DNA from: Nonomuraea sp. NEAU-A123
Lineage (GTDB): Bacteria > Actinomycetota > Actinomycetes > Streptosporangiales > Streptosporangiaceae
Assembly: GCF_018603905.1 (NCBI RefSeq)
Contig: NZ_JAHFZZ010000003.1
Span: 372,001 to 436,000, forward strand
DNA length: 64,000 bases
Direction: 5' to 3'
Of this stretch, positions 42,427 through 50,599 are shown one piece after another. Below the pieces are notes generated by a model. The model did no database searches. It had not been told where the DNA came from and saw nothing but the letters and a program-made list of their open reading frames with translations. Within the stretch, counting starts at the first letter, position 1. Every line of letters begins with the position of its first letter. The position numbers and the translations under genes are program-made.

Positions 42427-45231
42427 TCAGTTGTGGTCGATTTCGCCGATCACCTGGGCGCCGAGCTGGCTCTGGAGGAGTGCCATGCCGGACAGTTCGT
42501 TTACGTCCGCGTCGGCGTCGTTCAGCGGGTCGACCTCGTCGGCCTCCGGGCCCTTCCGACGTTCCGGGACCGCGTCCGGCCAGGCGGTGGAGCCTCCCTG
42601 ACGGGGCGCGGGGGCTCTGGGACCCGCTTGGGCGGCTGCCTTCGCGGCCGACCTCGCGGCGGCCAGACCTGACCCGGCACCCCCAGCCGGAGGGGTTCCT
42701 CCGGGCGCGCCCGAGCCGGGACGCCCCTGGGGCCGGACACCGGAAGTCGATTGAGTGGGGTCCGGGGTGGGCGGTGAGCCGGGGCTCGGGTCGTCAGGGG
42801 CGTCCGGCCAGGACTCGTCCGTCGTCGGCCGGCCACCGCCCTGGGCCGCGTGGTCGGCAGGTCCGGGGGGTTGGCTAGCCTCCTGGGAGCCGGAATCGTC
42901 GTCCGACGAGCCATGCGAACGAGTACGGCCGTGCCCCGACGAGGGCTGCCCGCCCTGGGCGGTGCTCTGCGGGGCCGCGCCGGAGCCTGCCTGGTTGTAC
43001 CGGGAAGCACTCGACGGATCCTGCTGGCCTGCGTGCGAGCCCGGCTGAGGACCCGAGTGAGACCCTGGCTGGGGACCGGACTGAGGACCCGAGTGAGAGC
43101 CCGGCTGAGGACCGGACTGAGGACCCGAGTGAGAGCCCGGCTGAGGACCCGGGTGAGAGCCCGGCCGCGGGCCGCCGGAGCCCTGAGGGACCGGGGAACC
43201 GCCCACGACCGCCTCGACCCGCCAGGTGCCGCCGAACACGTCGCCCAGCGCACTGGCCACCACGGCGTCCTTGCCGCCACCGGTGAAGTTCTTCATCGCG
43301 CCGACCTGGCCGAAGCCGAGCGTGACCAGATTGCCCTCGATGCCGACCACCTGGGCGTTGGTGCTCACGTTGGCCCAGACGACAATGCTGCGCTGCTTGA
43401 GCGCGGCCAGCACAGCGGGCCACTGCTGCTGAACCGCCCCAGCACCACCCGCTGCGACCCCACCGCCACCATGAGCCGCACCCGCTTGAGCCGACGAGCC
43501 TTGAGCCTGGGCCCCCTGCCCATAGGACCCCTGACCGTGGGACCCCTGACCGTGGGACGACTGGCCTGGGGACGACTGCCCCTGAGAGGACTGTCCCTGC
43601 GACGATGCGGCATGCGACGACAGCGCCTGGGACTCGACTCCATGCGACGCCGCGCCCTGAGACCCGGCGGCTGACTGCGCTGGCCGACCGGGACGTGCCG
43701 GCTCCGGCCAGTCGTCGGCACCGCCCGCCTGGGAACCCGCACTCGTGGAAGCACCATCGGCCGAACCATCCGCCGCCGAACCGTCGGCGTGCACGCCCGC
43801 CCCGACCTGCGGGCCACCGGCATGCGCAGCACTTCCGGGAGTCGCAGCACCACCGGCGTACGCAGCACTCCCCGCCTGCGGTCCGCCACTCGCGTACCCG
43901 GCACTACCGGAATGCCCAGCACCACCAGCCTGCGCAGCGCCAGCCGCGTAGGACCCCCCGGCCACGTGAGAAGCACCACCCTGCGCGGACGCTGCCCCCG
44001 GTTGCGGCATGGGCGCCACCGGCGGACCGGAGTCACGGGCCGTACCCACGGCTCGGGCGGCCATCTGTGCGACAGCACCGCCGCGTTCAAGACGTTCGAG
44101 GCGGGCGAGCAGGGCGTCCTCACCCTGCGAGGCGCCGGGCAGCAGGACGCGGGCGCACATCAACTCGAGCAGGAGCCGCGGCGAGGTCGCGCCGCGCATC
44201 TCGGTGAGGCCGGTGTTGAAGATCTCGGCGGCCCGCGTGAGCTCGGCCGGCCCCATCGAGCCTGCCTGCTGGACAAGGCGATCCAGCTCGTCGGCCGGGC
44301 GGTCGAGCAGACCGCTGGTGGCCGCCTCGGGGACGTTCGCCAGGATCACCAGGTCGCGGAAGCGTTCGAGCAGGTCGGCGGCGAACCGCCGGGGATCGTG
44401 GCCACCCTCGATCACCCGGTTGACGGTGTGGAAGACCTGTGCCCCGTCACGGGTGGCGAACGCGTGGACGACCTCGTCGAGCAGGTCGCCATCGGTGTAG
44501 CCGAGCAGCGAGACGGCCTTGGCGTAGGTGATGCCGTCTTCCTCCGCCCCCGCGAGCAACTGATCCAGGATGGACAGCGAGTCACGCGCGGATCCGGCGC
44601 CGGCGCGTACGACGAGTGGAAGAGCGGTCGGCTCGAACGGCACGTTCTCCGCGAGGAGAATCTCTTCGAGCAGCGCACGCAGCGTCGCGGGCGGCATCAG
44701 CCGGAACGGATAGTGGTGGGTACGCGACTTGATGGTGCCGATGACCTTTTCCGGCTCGGTAGTCGCGAAAATGAACTTCAGGTGCGGCGGAGGCTCCTCG
44801 ACGAGCTTGAGCAGCGCGTTGAAACCCTCTCGGGTCACCATGTGCGCCTCGTCGATGATGTAGATCTTGTAGCGCGCGGAGACGGGCGCGAAGAAGGCTC
44901 GTTCGCGCAGGTCACGCGCGTCGTCCACACCACCGTGGGAGGCGGCGTCGATCTCGATGACGTCGAGGTGGCCCGGGCCAGTGGGGGCGAGCGCGACACA
45001 CGACTCGCAGACGCCGCACGGATCCGGGGTCGGCCCCTTCTCGCAGTTGAGCGAACGCGCCAGGATGCGGGCGCTGGATGTCTTTCCGCAGCCGCGCGGT
45101 CCGCTGAAGAGGTAGGCGTGGTTGATACGGCCCGTACGCAGTGCCTGTCGGAGCGGATCTGTGACGTGCTCCTGACCCTTGACCTCAGCGAAGGTCCCAG
45201 GTCGGTACCTGCGATAAAGCGCAAGGCTCAT
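42427..45231 (-). CDS. dnaX: DNA polymerase III subunit gamma/tau
   Basis: The 934-aa clamp-loader ATPase has an AAA+ core at residues 1-370: Walker A GPRGCGKTS (44-52), a zinc site with Cys63, 72, 75 and 78, Walker B YIIDEAHM and the sensor-1 FIFATTEPEKV. The C-terminal half is a very long low-complexity linker rich in Gly, Ser, Gln, Pro and His (for example SQGQSSQGQSSPGQSSHGQG), with tandem repeats. A short tau-like domain (WPAVLAALKQRSIVVWANVS) is embedded near residue 600. It is longer than most actinobacterial homologues. The SRP RNA gene lies just upstream. Confidence 0.95.
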   Translation of the reverse strand: MSLALYRRYRPGTFAEVKGQEHVTDPLRQALRTGRINHAYLFSGPRGCGKTSSARILARSLNCEKGPTPDPCGVCESCVALAPTGPGHLDVIEIDAASHGGVDDARDLRERAFFAPVSARYKIYIIDEAHMVTREGFNALLKLVEEPPPHLKFIFATTEPEKVIGTIKSRTHHYPFRLMPPATLRALLEEILLAENVPFEPTALPLVVRAGAGSARDSLSILDQLLAGAEEDGITYAKAVSLLGYTDGDLLDEVVHAFATRDGAQVFHTVNRVIEGGHDPRRFAADLLERFRDLVILANVPEAATSGLLDRPADELDRLVQQAGSMGPAELTRAAEIFNTGLTEMRGATSPRLLLELMCARVLLPGASQGEDALLARLERLERGGAVAQMAARAVGTARDSGPPVAPMPQPGAASAQGGASHVAGGSYAAGAAQAGGAGHSGSAGYASGGPQAGSAAYAGGAATPGSAAHAGGPQVGAGVHADGSAADGSADGASTSAGSQAGGADDWPEPARPGRPAQSAAGSQGAASHGVESQALSSHAASSQGQSSQGQSSPGQSSHGQGSHGQGSYGQGAQAQGSSAQAGAAHGGGGVAAGGAGAVQQQWPAVLAALKQRSIVVWANVSTNAQVVGIEGNLVTLGFGQVGAMKNFTGGGKDAVVASALGDVFGGTWRVEAVVGGSPVPQGSGGPRPGSHPGPQPGSHSGPQSGPQPGSHSGPQSGPQPGSHSGPQPGSHAGQQDPSSASRYNQAGSGAAPQSTAQGGQPSSGHGRTRSHGSSDDDSGSQEASQPPGPADHAAQGGGRPTTDESWPDAPDDPSPGSPPTPDPTQSTSGVRPQGRPGSGAPGGTPPAGGAGSGLAAARSAAKAAAQAGPRAPAPRQGGSTAWPDAVPERRKGPEADEVDPLNDADADVNELSGMALLQSQLGAQVIGEIDHN
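43055..43162. repeat. 36-bp tandem repeat inside dnaX
   Basis: Three head-to-tail copies of a 36-bp unit (GAGTGAGAGCCCGGCTGAGG... on the plus strand) start at 43055, 43091 and 43127, the last diverging after 20 bp. They encode the repeated peptide GPQPGSHSGPQS in the linker of DnaX. The period is a multiple of three, so copy-number changes keep the frame. Confidence 0.85.
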
Positions 45232-45267
45232 GCGACCATCCCGCCTGCGAGGGGGTTCTCAACGAAG

Positions 45268-45356
45268 AGACCCCCCGCACACCCGCCAGAGCCCGCTTAT
45301 CCTTGCTGCCTTCCGGCCCTGGGGAGGTTCACAGGATGACGCCGCGCGAGGGGTCC
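45268..45356 (-). ncRNA. ffs: Small SRP RNA (4.5S-like)
   Basis: The minus strand carries the invariant SRP domain IV: GAACCTCCCCAGG, CCGGAAGGCAGCAAGGATAA. It is flanked by arms that pair GGACCCC(TCGCG) with (GCGGGG)GGTCT, forming one hairpin of about 89 nt. A TAGACT -10 box at 45368-45363 places the 5' end at about 45356. It binds Ffh for co-translational membrane targeting. The dnaX/ffs/tRNA-Ser neighbourhood is conserved in actinomycetes. The ends are estimated from base pairing. Confidence 0.93.
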
Positions 45357-45463
45357 TTGGACAGTCTAGCCACATCCGGCAGTGCTCGCTGCAGCTAAAC
45401 CGAGGCCTCGCCACACGTAAATCGTGGTCTCGGCACGCGCCGGAGTCCGGTAAGCTAACCGGC

Positions 45464-45551
45464 GGAGGATTCGCCTAGTGGCCGAGGGCGCACGCTTGGA
45501 AAGCGTGTAAGGGGCAACCCTTCAGGAGTTCAAATCTCCTATCCTCCGCCA
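45464..45551 (+). tRNA. tRNA-Ser (anticodon GGA)
   Basis: The 88-nt gene has acceptor arms GGAGGAT/ATCCTCC, discriminator G and an encoded CCA. The anticodon stem-loop CACGCTTGGAAAGCGTG shows GGA. A long variable arm (AGGGGCAACCCTT) marks class II serine tRNA, and GTTCAAAT gives the T loop. It reads UCC/UCU codons. A strong terminator follows. It is also a typical phage attachment target, but no integrase lies beside it. Confidence 0.97.
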
Positions 45552-45554
45552 GTC

Positions 45555-45592
45555 CAGAAGGGGTGTGCCGTGATCACGGCACACCCCTTCTG
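45555..45592. terminator. Terminator after tRNA-Ser
   Basis: CAGAAGGGGTGTGCCGTGA is followed directly by its perfect reverse complement, a 19-bp palindrome with no unpaired loop beyond the centre. It begins four bases after the tRNA CCA. Confidence 0.85.
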
Positions 45593-46126
45593 GCGTTCGG
45601 GTCTCAGCCGACGCCAGACCCCCGCTTGATCTGCGCGATCCCGGCAGGGAGCCAGAGCATGACGCAGCTACCGAGCGTCCGGCCGGCCACGAACAGCTCC
45701 ACGAGCGAGATTTCCGACACGCATAGCGTCGTGAATTTCGGCATGAAGACCTATGCAACCCCTGTATCACTGCCGCATATCTCCGGAAAGTGTTTCCGAG
45801 CGCGACGATCGGCCAGCGACCTTACCAAATCCGTAGATCAAAACCCGGCTTGAGGTGCGTCCGAATTATCGGGACAGCGCAGGTACGGCTGCCACGAACA
45901 GCGGACATAACGCCAGGCGATCACATCGATACGCATCACCAATGGTCCGATAATAACCACAAGCCATAACGCGGAACGCGAATGCACCAGTCGTTCTACA
46001 GATCGTCATACATGTTAGTAAGTATTGCGTTTCCTTCGAACGGGACAGATCATTTCGATCATGGGCTGGGTCGCCGCCTGCCAGGAGGGTGAATCCCACG
46101 CCGTTCGTGCTCAGGAAGGACGATTA
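45593..46126. other. AT-rich 534-bp gap, one possible 46-aa ORF
   Basis: This stretch between the tRNA terminator and the DUF6289 genes is clearly more AT-rich than its surroundings and has no gene with convincing codon bias. The best candidate is a minus-strand ORF from an ATG at 45744 to 45604 encoding 46 residues (MPKFTTLCVSEISLVELFVA, with GSCVMLWLPAGIAQIKRGSG), weakly hydrophobic and with only a poor AGG ribosome site. It may be a small peptide gene or a remnant of an element once inserted by the tRNA. The promoter of the DUF6289 genes should lie near 46010-46060. Confidence 0.35.
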
Positions 46127-46360
46127 ATGATCCGTCGCGCACTGGTCGCCGCAGCCGTGGCCGCCGTTGCCCTCGTCGCCCTCCCCACCGCCCCAGCGCA
46201 GGCCAAAGCCTGCTCGATCGACTACTTCTGCGTCACCACGTACTTCTCCGACGCCGCCCACACCACCGTGGTCGGGTCGAGAGAGGAGGACTGCGGCGGC
46301 TTGGTGTACGTCTGGGGCACGCGCAGCTCCTATGTGGACATCTACCGAAGCCCCTGCTGA
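46127..46360 (+). CDS. DUF6289 family secreted peptide (copy 1)
   Basis: The 77-aa precursor has a Sec signal peptide (MIRRALVAAAVAAVALVALP to AQA, residues 1-25) and a 50-residue mature domain with four cysteines. Key motifs are CSIDYFCVTTYFSDAAHTTV, VGSREEDCGG and a terminal SPC. The cysteine pattern suggests two disulfides in a small exported beta-rich domain. AGGAAGGACGATTA is the ribosome site. Function unknown in this actinomycete family. A diverged paralogue follows 75 bp downstream. Confidence 0.8.
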   Translation: MIRRALVAAAVAAVALVALPTAPAQAKACSIDYFCVTTYFSDAAHTTVVGSREEDCGGLVYVWGTRSSYVDIYRSPC

Positions 46361-46435
46361 GCCGGACGCCGGGCAGTTCATTCCGATCGATCTGCTGAAG
46401 CTCCACGCCGTCTTCGTGCTTAGGAAGGACCGTTC

Positions 46436-46681
46436 ATGATCCGTCGCGCACTGAGCGTCGCGGCCCTGGCCGCCGTCGCGCTCGCCGTCGTACCGGCCAC
46501 CGCGCAGGCCGGCACACAGGGTTTCCGCTGCCAGGCCGGCTACATGTGCAACACCACGTACTACTCCGATTCCGCGCGCACCAACTTGGTCGGCGCCAAG
46601 ACAGAATTCTGCAGCGGTGAGGTCTCGACCTGGGGCATCACCACCGGCTACAGCAACTGGTCCACGAGCTCCTGCGGCTGA
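46436..46681 (+). CDS. DUF6289 family secreted peptide (copy 2)
   Basis: The 81-aa precursor is paralogous to the preceding gene. The signal peptide is MIRRALSVAALAAVALAVVP to AQA, and the mature motifs are CQAGYMCNTTYYSDSARTNL, VGAKTEFCSG and a terminal SSCG. The 40 bp before each start (CGTGCT[C/T]AGGAAGGAC) and the first 18 coding bases are nearly identical, so the pair arose by tandem duplication. A terminator hairpin follows. Confidence 0.8.
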   Translation: MIRRALSVAALAAVALAVVPATAQAGTQGFRCQAGYMCNTTYYSDSARTNLVGAKTEFCSGEVSTWGITTGYSNWSTSSCG

Positions 46682-46689
46682 GCGAAGGC

Positions 46690-46726
46690 ATCCGGCGGGG
46701 TGGCGCACCGGCGCCCCCCGCCGGAT
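46690..46726. terminator. Terminator after the DUF6289 pair
   Basis: ATCCGGCGGGG (46690-46700) pairs with CCCCGCCGGAT (46716-46726), an 11-bp stem with a 15-nt loop that can itself fold. Confidence 0.8.
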
Positions 46727-46795
46727 CGCGGGTCCCGCCCCGCCACACCACAGACGCCAGAGACGGCCACCCGCTGGTATGCGAACGTCATCCGC

Positions 46796-47209
46796 TCACC
46801 CGAGCTCACCTGACATCGCGACGTCGATCTCGCGGGACACCTGCTCGATCCGTTCCTGCACGAACTCCGCGTCGAGCGCCTTGGGCAGCGCCGCGAGCTT
46901 CGCGTCGACCTCGTCCATGATCGCCCGGGCCTGGCGTTCGGCATCTTGCTGAGCGGTCAGGATCGCCTCGCCGACTTCCCGGGCGAGAGCCTCGGCGTCC
47001 AGTCGCTTGCTACGCGGCGCGAGAACGAGTTCCCGTACTCTCCCTCGCCCATCGGCCACCGCACGGACCAGCCCTTCGGCCCCCTCGCCCGCACCGGTGA
47101 TCCGCCCGAGCCGGGCATGGGCGTCACGCAGGCCACGGATCGCGTCCTCCGCCCGCGGCAGCAGGTGGTCCAGGTATTCACGGTCTTCCTGCATGGACGA
47201 CGGTCGCAC
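46796..47209 (-). CDS. YbaB/EbfC-like protein of the second ESX-type locus
   Basis: The protein is 137 aa with helix LDHLLPRAEDAIRGLRDAHA, the YbaB-like strands GAEGLVRAVADGRGRVRELV, LAPRSKR and a long C-terminal helical region ending EIDVAMSGELG. It is divergent from an ESX-like gene, just as at 16 kb. Start GTG at 47209 (GGGGG upstream) or ATG at 47194. It likely serves as chaperone or regulator for the neighbouring toxin-like protein. Confidence 0.7.
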   Translation of the reverse strand: MRPSSMQEDREYLDHLLPRAEDAIRGLRDAHARLGRITGAGEGAEGLVRAVADGRGRVRELVLAPRSKRLDAEALAREVGEAILTAQQDAERQARAIMDEVDAKLAALPKALDAEFVQERIEQVSREIDVAMSGELG

Positions 47210-47329
47210 GCGGCCCCCACAATCACGTCTGGTGCGGGAAGCCTTCCAGCCGTGGCTCGGCGAGAGCGAGCATTTACAAGTTCCTCGAAATGTCCGCCAA
47301 GCTGTCGGTCACTGCCTAGCGTGCCGGGA

Positions 47330-47641
47330 ATGTACGGGAGATTCGAGGCAGATCCTGACTCGCTGGAAGCCGGATCCGGGCAGATGGGGCGGCATGCCGA
47401 GGAGTACCAGTCGGTGCCCCGGCATCTGGAACAGCTGGGGCTCGGCGGCTCGTGGGGCAGCGACGGGCTGATCGCGCCGTTCGTCATGGCGTTCGCGGAA
47501 TGCGTCCAGACCGGGGTACGCACGCTGTCCGTCCATGGCGCCGTGCTCGACACCACGGGGACCGGCTTGGGGGACACGGCCGCCACAATAAGGAACGCCG
47601 ACGCCGCGAGCGTCATCCCGACGCCAGGGACCACGGCATAG
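47330..47641 (+). CDS. ESX/WXG100-like small protein (second locus)
   Basis: The protein is 103 aa: MYGRFEADPDSLEAGSGQMG, RHAEEYQSVP, then LGGSWGSDGLIAPFVMAFAE and a helix with LDTTGTGLGDTAATIRNADA. The helix-turn(GSWG)-helix layout and length match WXG100/EspC-type substrates of type VII secretion. Its stop is two bases before the toxin-like gene, indicating one operon. An in-frame GTG at 47321 is an alternative start. No clear ribosome site precedes either, suggesting a leaderless message. Confidence 0.7.
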   Translation: MYGRFEADPDSLEAGSGQMGRHAEEYQSVPRHLEQLGLGGSWGSDGLIAPFVMAFAECVQTGVRTLSVHGAVLDTTGTGLGDTAATIRNADAASVIPTPGTTA

Positions 47642-47643
47642 GT

Positions 47644-48510
47644 ATGGACACGCCGCCCCTCATCGACGAACTGGCCCAGATGATCGGCGTCAACGTCCTC
47701 GACGTCGATCCCGACAAGGTGGTGACGGACGCGAGAGTCGTGCGCGACACCGTCCCGAACCTGACCACACTGGCCGAGAGCGCCGACTCCACCCTGGAGC
47801 GGGCGACCGACGGCTACCAAGGACAATCGGCGACGGCGCTGGCGGAGAACTGGCAGCGCAACGGCGGCGGCCTGCACCAGACCGCCGCCGCGATGAACGT
47901 CCTGCCACCGGTGGCGAACGGGTTCGCCTCGGTGGCCTCGGCCGCCCGGCTCGCGGAGATCACGCAGCTCGTGGATCTCGCGAGCGTCCTGAAACTGACC
48001 CTGGGAGCGGGCGCGGCGGGAGCGGGCCTGGCGGCGAGCAGGATGGCCTTCTCCCGCGCGGCGATCCAGCGGATCAAGCACACCTTCGAGCGAGGCGTCG
48101 CCACCCGTCTCACCCCCGCGGTCGAACGCATCACCCGGCGATTCGAGGAACTCGGCGAAAAGGTGGCCGGCCCGCGAGGCGGCCTCGGCAATCCCGCGCT
48201 GGCCGGGCCGGGCGGCCGGTTGAGCCCGTACGAGGGCGGGACCGCCTTGCACGGGGATCGCGGCCTGCGCACGAACATAAATTGGGGCAAGAAGGACAAC
48301 ACCGGAAAATTTCATGGCAACGTGCCCGACGACACAGCCGGGATGACGGAAAAAGAGAAGCGGAGGGTAAAAAAAGACCTGGAGGACAGCGTCAAGGCAA
48401 GAGAGGAAGAAGAAGCATGGCTCGGATTCTCTGACGCCGGCCACCAGGAAAGAATGCGCCGAGAACGCGAAGCCCTGGAAAAGCTCAAAAACGATCTGAA
48501 TGATTGGTAA
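47644..48510 (+). CDS. Putative ESX-associated polymorphic toxin
   Basis: The protein is 288 aa. The N-terminal 110 residues are helical with WXG-type spacing (TDGYQGQSATALAENWQRNG). A hydrophobic Gly/Ala stretch (LTLGAGAAGAGLAASRMAFS) follows around 115-135. The last 95 residues, from about GGRLSPYEGGTALHGDRGLR, are hydrophilic: NINWGKKDNTGKFHGNVPDD, then a charged helix MTEKEKRRVKKDLEDSVKAR. The C-terminal domain resembles no toxin family I can name, although the HG and DDT residues would suit a nuclease. The upstream ESX-like gene and downstream HEAT-like gene give the classic toxin-immunity order. Confidence 0.6.
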   Translation: MDTPPLIDELAQMIGVNVLDVDPDKVVTDARVVRDTVPNLTTLAESADSTLERATDGYQGQSATALAENWQRNGGGLHQTAAAMNVLPPVANGFASVASAARLAEITQLVDLASVLKLTLGAGAAGAGLAASRMAFSRAAIQRIKHTFERGVATRLTPAVERITRRFEELGEKVAGPRGGLGNPALAGPGGRLSPYEGGTALHGDRGLRTNINWGKKDNTGKFHGNVPDDTAGMTEKEKRRVKKDLEDSVKAREEEEAWLGFSDAGHQERMRREREALEKLKNDLNDW

Positions 48511-48517
48511 GGGATCC

Positions 48518-49180
48518 ATGGATACGCGGCCAGGGGACGACCTGATCGACCGCATTCGTACGCACCCCGGCGACGACGCCGTCGTCGGCCCCGCGGCCAA
48601 TGACCTGCTGGACGAGCTGTACGCGGGCTATCCCGTCGAGAATCTCGGCAGGCTCATTCACAGCAACGACGCCGCGTCCGTGAAGACGGGAGCCTGGCTG
48701 CTCTCGGAGCTGGGAGAGCGCGCCGCTCCCCTGATGACGGAAATCCCGGCGCTCCTCGGCCACCCACTGCTGTACGTGAGATTCTTCGCCGTCGAAGTCG
48801 TGCTGACGAACGCCGCCGACGGACCGGTGATCGCGCGAACCCTGAACTTGAGCCAGGACCCTGAACCCGCCGTGCGCTGGAAAGTGCTCCGCTTCCTGGC
48901 CGCCGCCACGACCGATCAATTGGCGGCAGGAGTGCCACACCTTCCGGCCGGCCACATCAGAACTCTGACGGAGTGGCTGATCCACCAGGAAACCGAGCAG
49001 GCGAACCCCCGCGAAATCATCGAGCGGCTCGACGCCGACGACCTGACCACGCGCCTGTTCGCCGCCGCGGCGGCGGCTCGTCTCTCCGGAAAGGACCCGG
49101 CGCTCCTGGAGCGCGCCGCCGACACGGAGACCGAGGAGATCCGCTCGTTCGCCCTGGAGCGACTGAGGTCGTCACGCTGA
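48518..49180 (+). CDS. HEAT-repeat-like protein, putative immunity protein
   Basis: The 220-aa helical-repeat protein contains SVKTGAWLLSELGERAAPLM, HPLLYVRFFAVEVVLTNAAD and AVRWKVLRFLAAATTDQLAA, three to four HEAT/armadillo-like pairs. It begins eight bases after the toxin-like gene (an in-frame ATG at 48500 would overlap it). HEAT-like proteins are a known immunity class in polymorphic toxin systems. The assignment is from fold and position. Confidence 0.6.
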   Translation: MDTRPGDDLIDRIRTHPGDDAVVGPAANDLLDELYAGYPVENLGRLIHSNDAASVKTGAWLLSELGERAAPLMTEIPALLGHPLLYVRFFAVEVVLTNAADGPVIARTLNLSQDPEPAVRWKVLRFLAAATTDQLAAGVPHLPAGHIRTLTEWLIHQETEQANPREIIERLDADDLTTRLFAAAAAARLSGKDPALLERAADTETEEIRSFALERLRSSR

Positions 49181-49232
49181 GGCGGTGACCAGGGGTAGCG
49201 TTTCTTAGTCACCCCCAACGACCAGGACCGCC

Positions 49233-50048
49233 ATGACCGGCGCGGAGACCCCCGACCTCTTCCACGACGATCCGATGGCCCGGCCGCTCACCTATCCGGG
49301 CCGCCTGCCCCGTACCTCCGGGGTGGTGGTCGACAACGCCTACCTGCCCTTACACCCCGTCGCGGGAAGGCCGGCGGATGAGTGGCAGGTGGGCGACGAG
49401 ACGCTGGACCAGCTCCTGGCCCGCCTCGGCTGCTCGCCGATGCCGGCCCGCCGTCCCATCGTGGCCGTGGGATCCAACGCCGCCCCCAGCCAGCTACGCC
49501 GCAAGTTCCTCGGCCACTCGACCCGGCCGATCGTCCCGATGACGCTCGCCGACGTGGACGGCATCATCGCCGGCGTCTCCGCGCACGTGAACAAGCGGGG
49601 CTACATGCCCGCCGTACCGGTGGAGGCCCCCGGCGAGACCTCGCGGCTGTTCGTCCTCTGGCTCGACGACCAGCAGCTGGCGACGCTGGACCGCACCGAG
49701 CCCAACTACTGGCGTCGCGTCCTGCCGACCGAGCGCCACCCGGTGACCCTGGAATCCGGCGTACGGCTGCCGTCGTGCTTCGTCTACGTCGGCCGGCACG
49801 GCTGCCTGGTGGACGCCACCGGCCGGGCCCGCGGCCTGACCGACCAGACGATGCTCATCCAGAGCCTGCTCGACGAATCGGAAGAGCTCCGTCGCCTGTG
49901 CGGGACCAACCCCGAAGACTTCATCACCCGCGTTCGCCAGGAAGTCGTCCGTGAGGCGATCTACCAGCTCTTTCCCGCCGAGCGCCGCGTCCACGCGCAG
50001 CCCCGTCTCATGGCCCTTCCTTCGATACCCGACACATTTGGGCATTGA
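49233..50048 (+). CDS. Gamma-glutamylcyclotransferase-fold-like protein
   Basis: The protein is 271 aa. RPIVAVGSNAAPSQLRRKFL resembles the YGSN substrate loop of GGCT-fold proteins. LFVLWLDDQQLATLDRTEPN, YWRRVLP matches the strand with the catalytic glutamate region. The N-terminal 75 residues and the C-terminal helical region (LIQSLLDESEELRRLCGTNP, EDFITRVRQEVV) are outside the canonical fold. A role in gamma-glutamyl or related metabolism is possible but not demonstrated. ATG at 49233. It ends 92 bp before the MauA-like gene. Confidence 0.6.
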   Translation: MTGAETPDLFHDDPMARPLTYPGRLPRTSGVVVDNAYLPLHPVAGRPADEWQVGDETLDQLLARLGCSPMPARRPIVAVGSNAAPSQLRRKFLGHSTRPIVPMTLADVDGIIAGVSAHVNKRGYMPAVPVEAPGETSRLFVLWLDDQQLATLDRTEPNYWRRVLPTERHPVTLESGVRLPSCFVYVGRHGCLVDATGRARGLTDQTMLIQSLLDESEELRRLCGTNPEDFITRVRQEVVREAIYQLFPAERRVHAQPRLMALPSIPDTFGH

Positions 50049-50139
50049 CGAAAATTTCTTACATGTTTTGATGGATCAAGTTGGAAAGTTTCACCACCTC
50101 ATCGGGGGACGTCCAGAGCCAACCCCAAGGAGGACGCGC

Positions 50140-50589
50140 ATGGCGCGCAGCCAGCCCACTGACCCACCCATCGACTTACTCGCCGCCGTCCAAGGAGAGG
50201 TCTCCTGGTTCTGCTGCGGCACAGCCTGGGGACCCTGCAGCACCACCGGCAAGGGAGCCTGTGGCACCTGCAACTCGGGAAGCCTCCAGCACGCCTGGCC
50301 CAACACCTCCGACGCCTGTTGGGCGATCACCCACCCCGACACCTGCGGCTTCAACCTCTCCCGGCGGACCTGCGGGTTCCAGCACAAGATCACGGGACTG
50401 TGCAGCGGTTCCAGCGTCGTCACCGCCATCGCCGACTGCGGTCCGCAGACGGACCTGTTCTGCGGTGAGAAGAGCTGTTGCGGCGCGACCTGCGCCGGCG
50501 ACCGCATCATCGACCTCACCCCGGCCGCCTACAGCAAGATCGCCAGCCTCTCCACCGGCCTGCGACCGTGCGAGATCTCGACGCCCTAG
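50140..50589 (+). CDS. MauA-light-chain-like cysteine-rich protein
   Basis: The 149-aa protein has 15 cysteines, most between residues 25 and 118. CGTCNSGSLQHAWPNTSDAC, then WAITHPDTCGFNLSRRTCGF recalls the methylamine dehydrogenase small subunit, where a Cys-rich GGSL segment, a tryptophan and a CCGYNVSGRC segment occur in that order. Trp61 would align with the first TTQ tryptophan. The C-terminal half has no tryptophan (the site reads TDLFCGEKSCC), so a tryptophan tryptophylquinone cannot form as in MauA. No signal peptide is present. The strong AAGGAGGAC ribosome site fixes the ATG. A Tat substrate and a MauE-like gene follow in one operon. Confidence 0.6.
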   Translation: MARSQPTDPPIDLLAAVQGEVSWFCCGTAWGPCSTTGKGACGTCNSGSLQHAWPNTSDACWAITHPDTCGFNLSRRTCGFQHKITGLCSGSSVVTAIADCGPQTDLFCGEKSCCGATCAGDRIIDLTPAAYSKIASLSTGLRPCEISTP

Positions 50590-50599
50590 GGAGCTGACG

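Noticed and set aside
43055..43162. Regular 36-bp repeats resembling a CRISPR spacing
   Set aside because: They are adjacent without spacers, lie in frame inside dnaX and encode a peptide repeat; no cas genes are present.
45464..45551. tRNA-Ser as attachment site of the visible prophage
   Set aside because: The prophage border is 8 kb away with intact host genes between; no integrase or tRNA fragment lies near the tRNA.
45563..45853. Plus-strand 96-codon frame after tRNA-Ser
   Set aside because: It starts inside the terminator palindrome, lacks a ribosome site and shows no actinomycete codon bias.
46957..48600. 547-codon minus-strand frame over the second ESX-type locus
   Set aside because: It runs across three oppositely oriented genes with proper starts and family motifs; its own translation has none.
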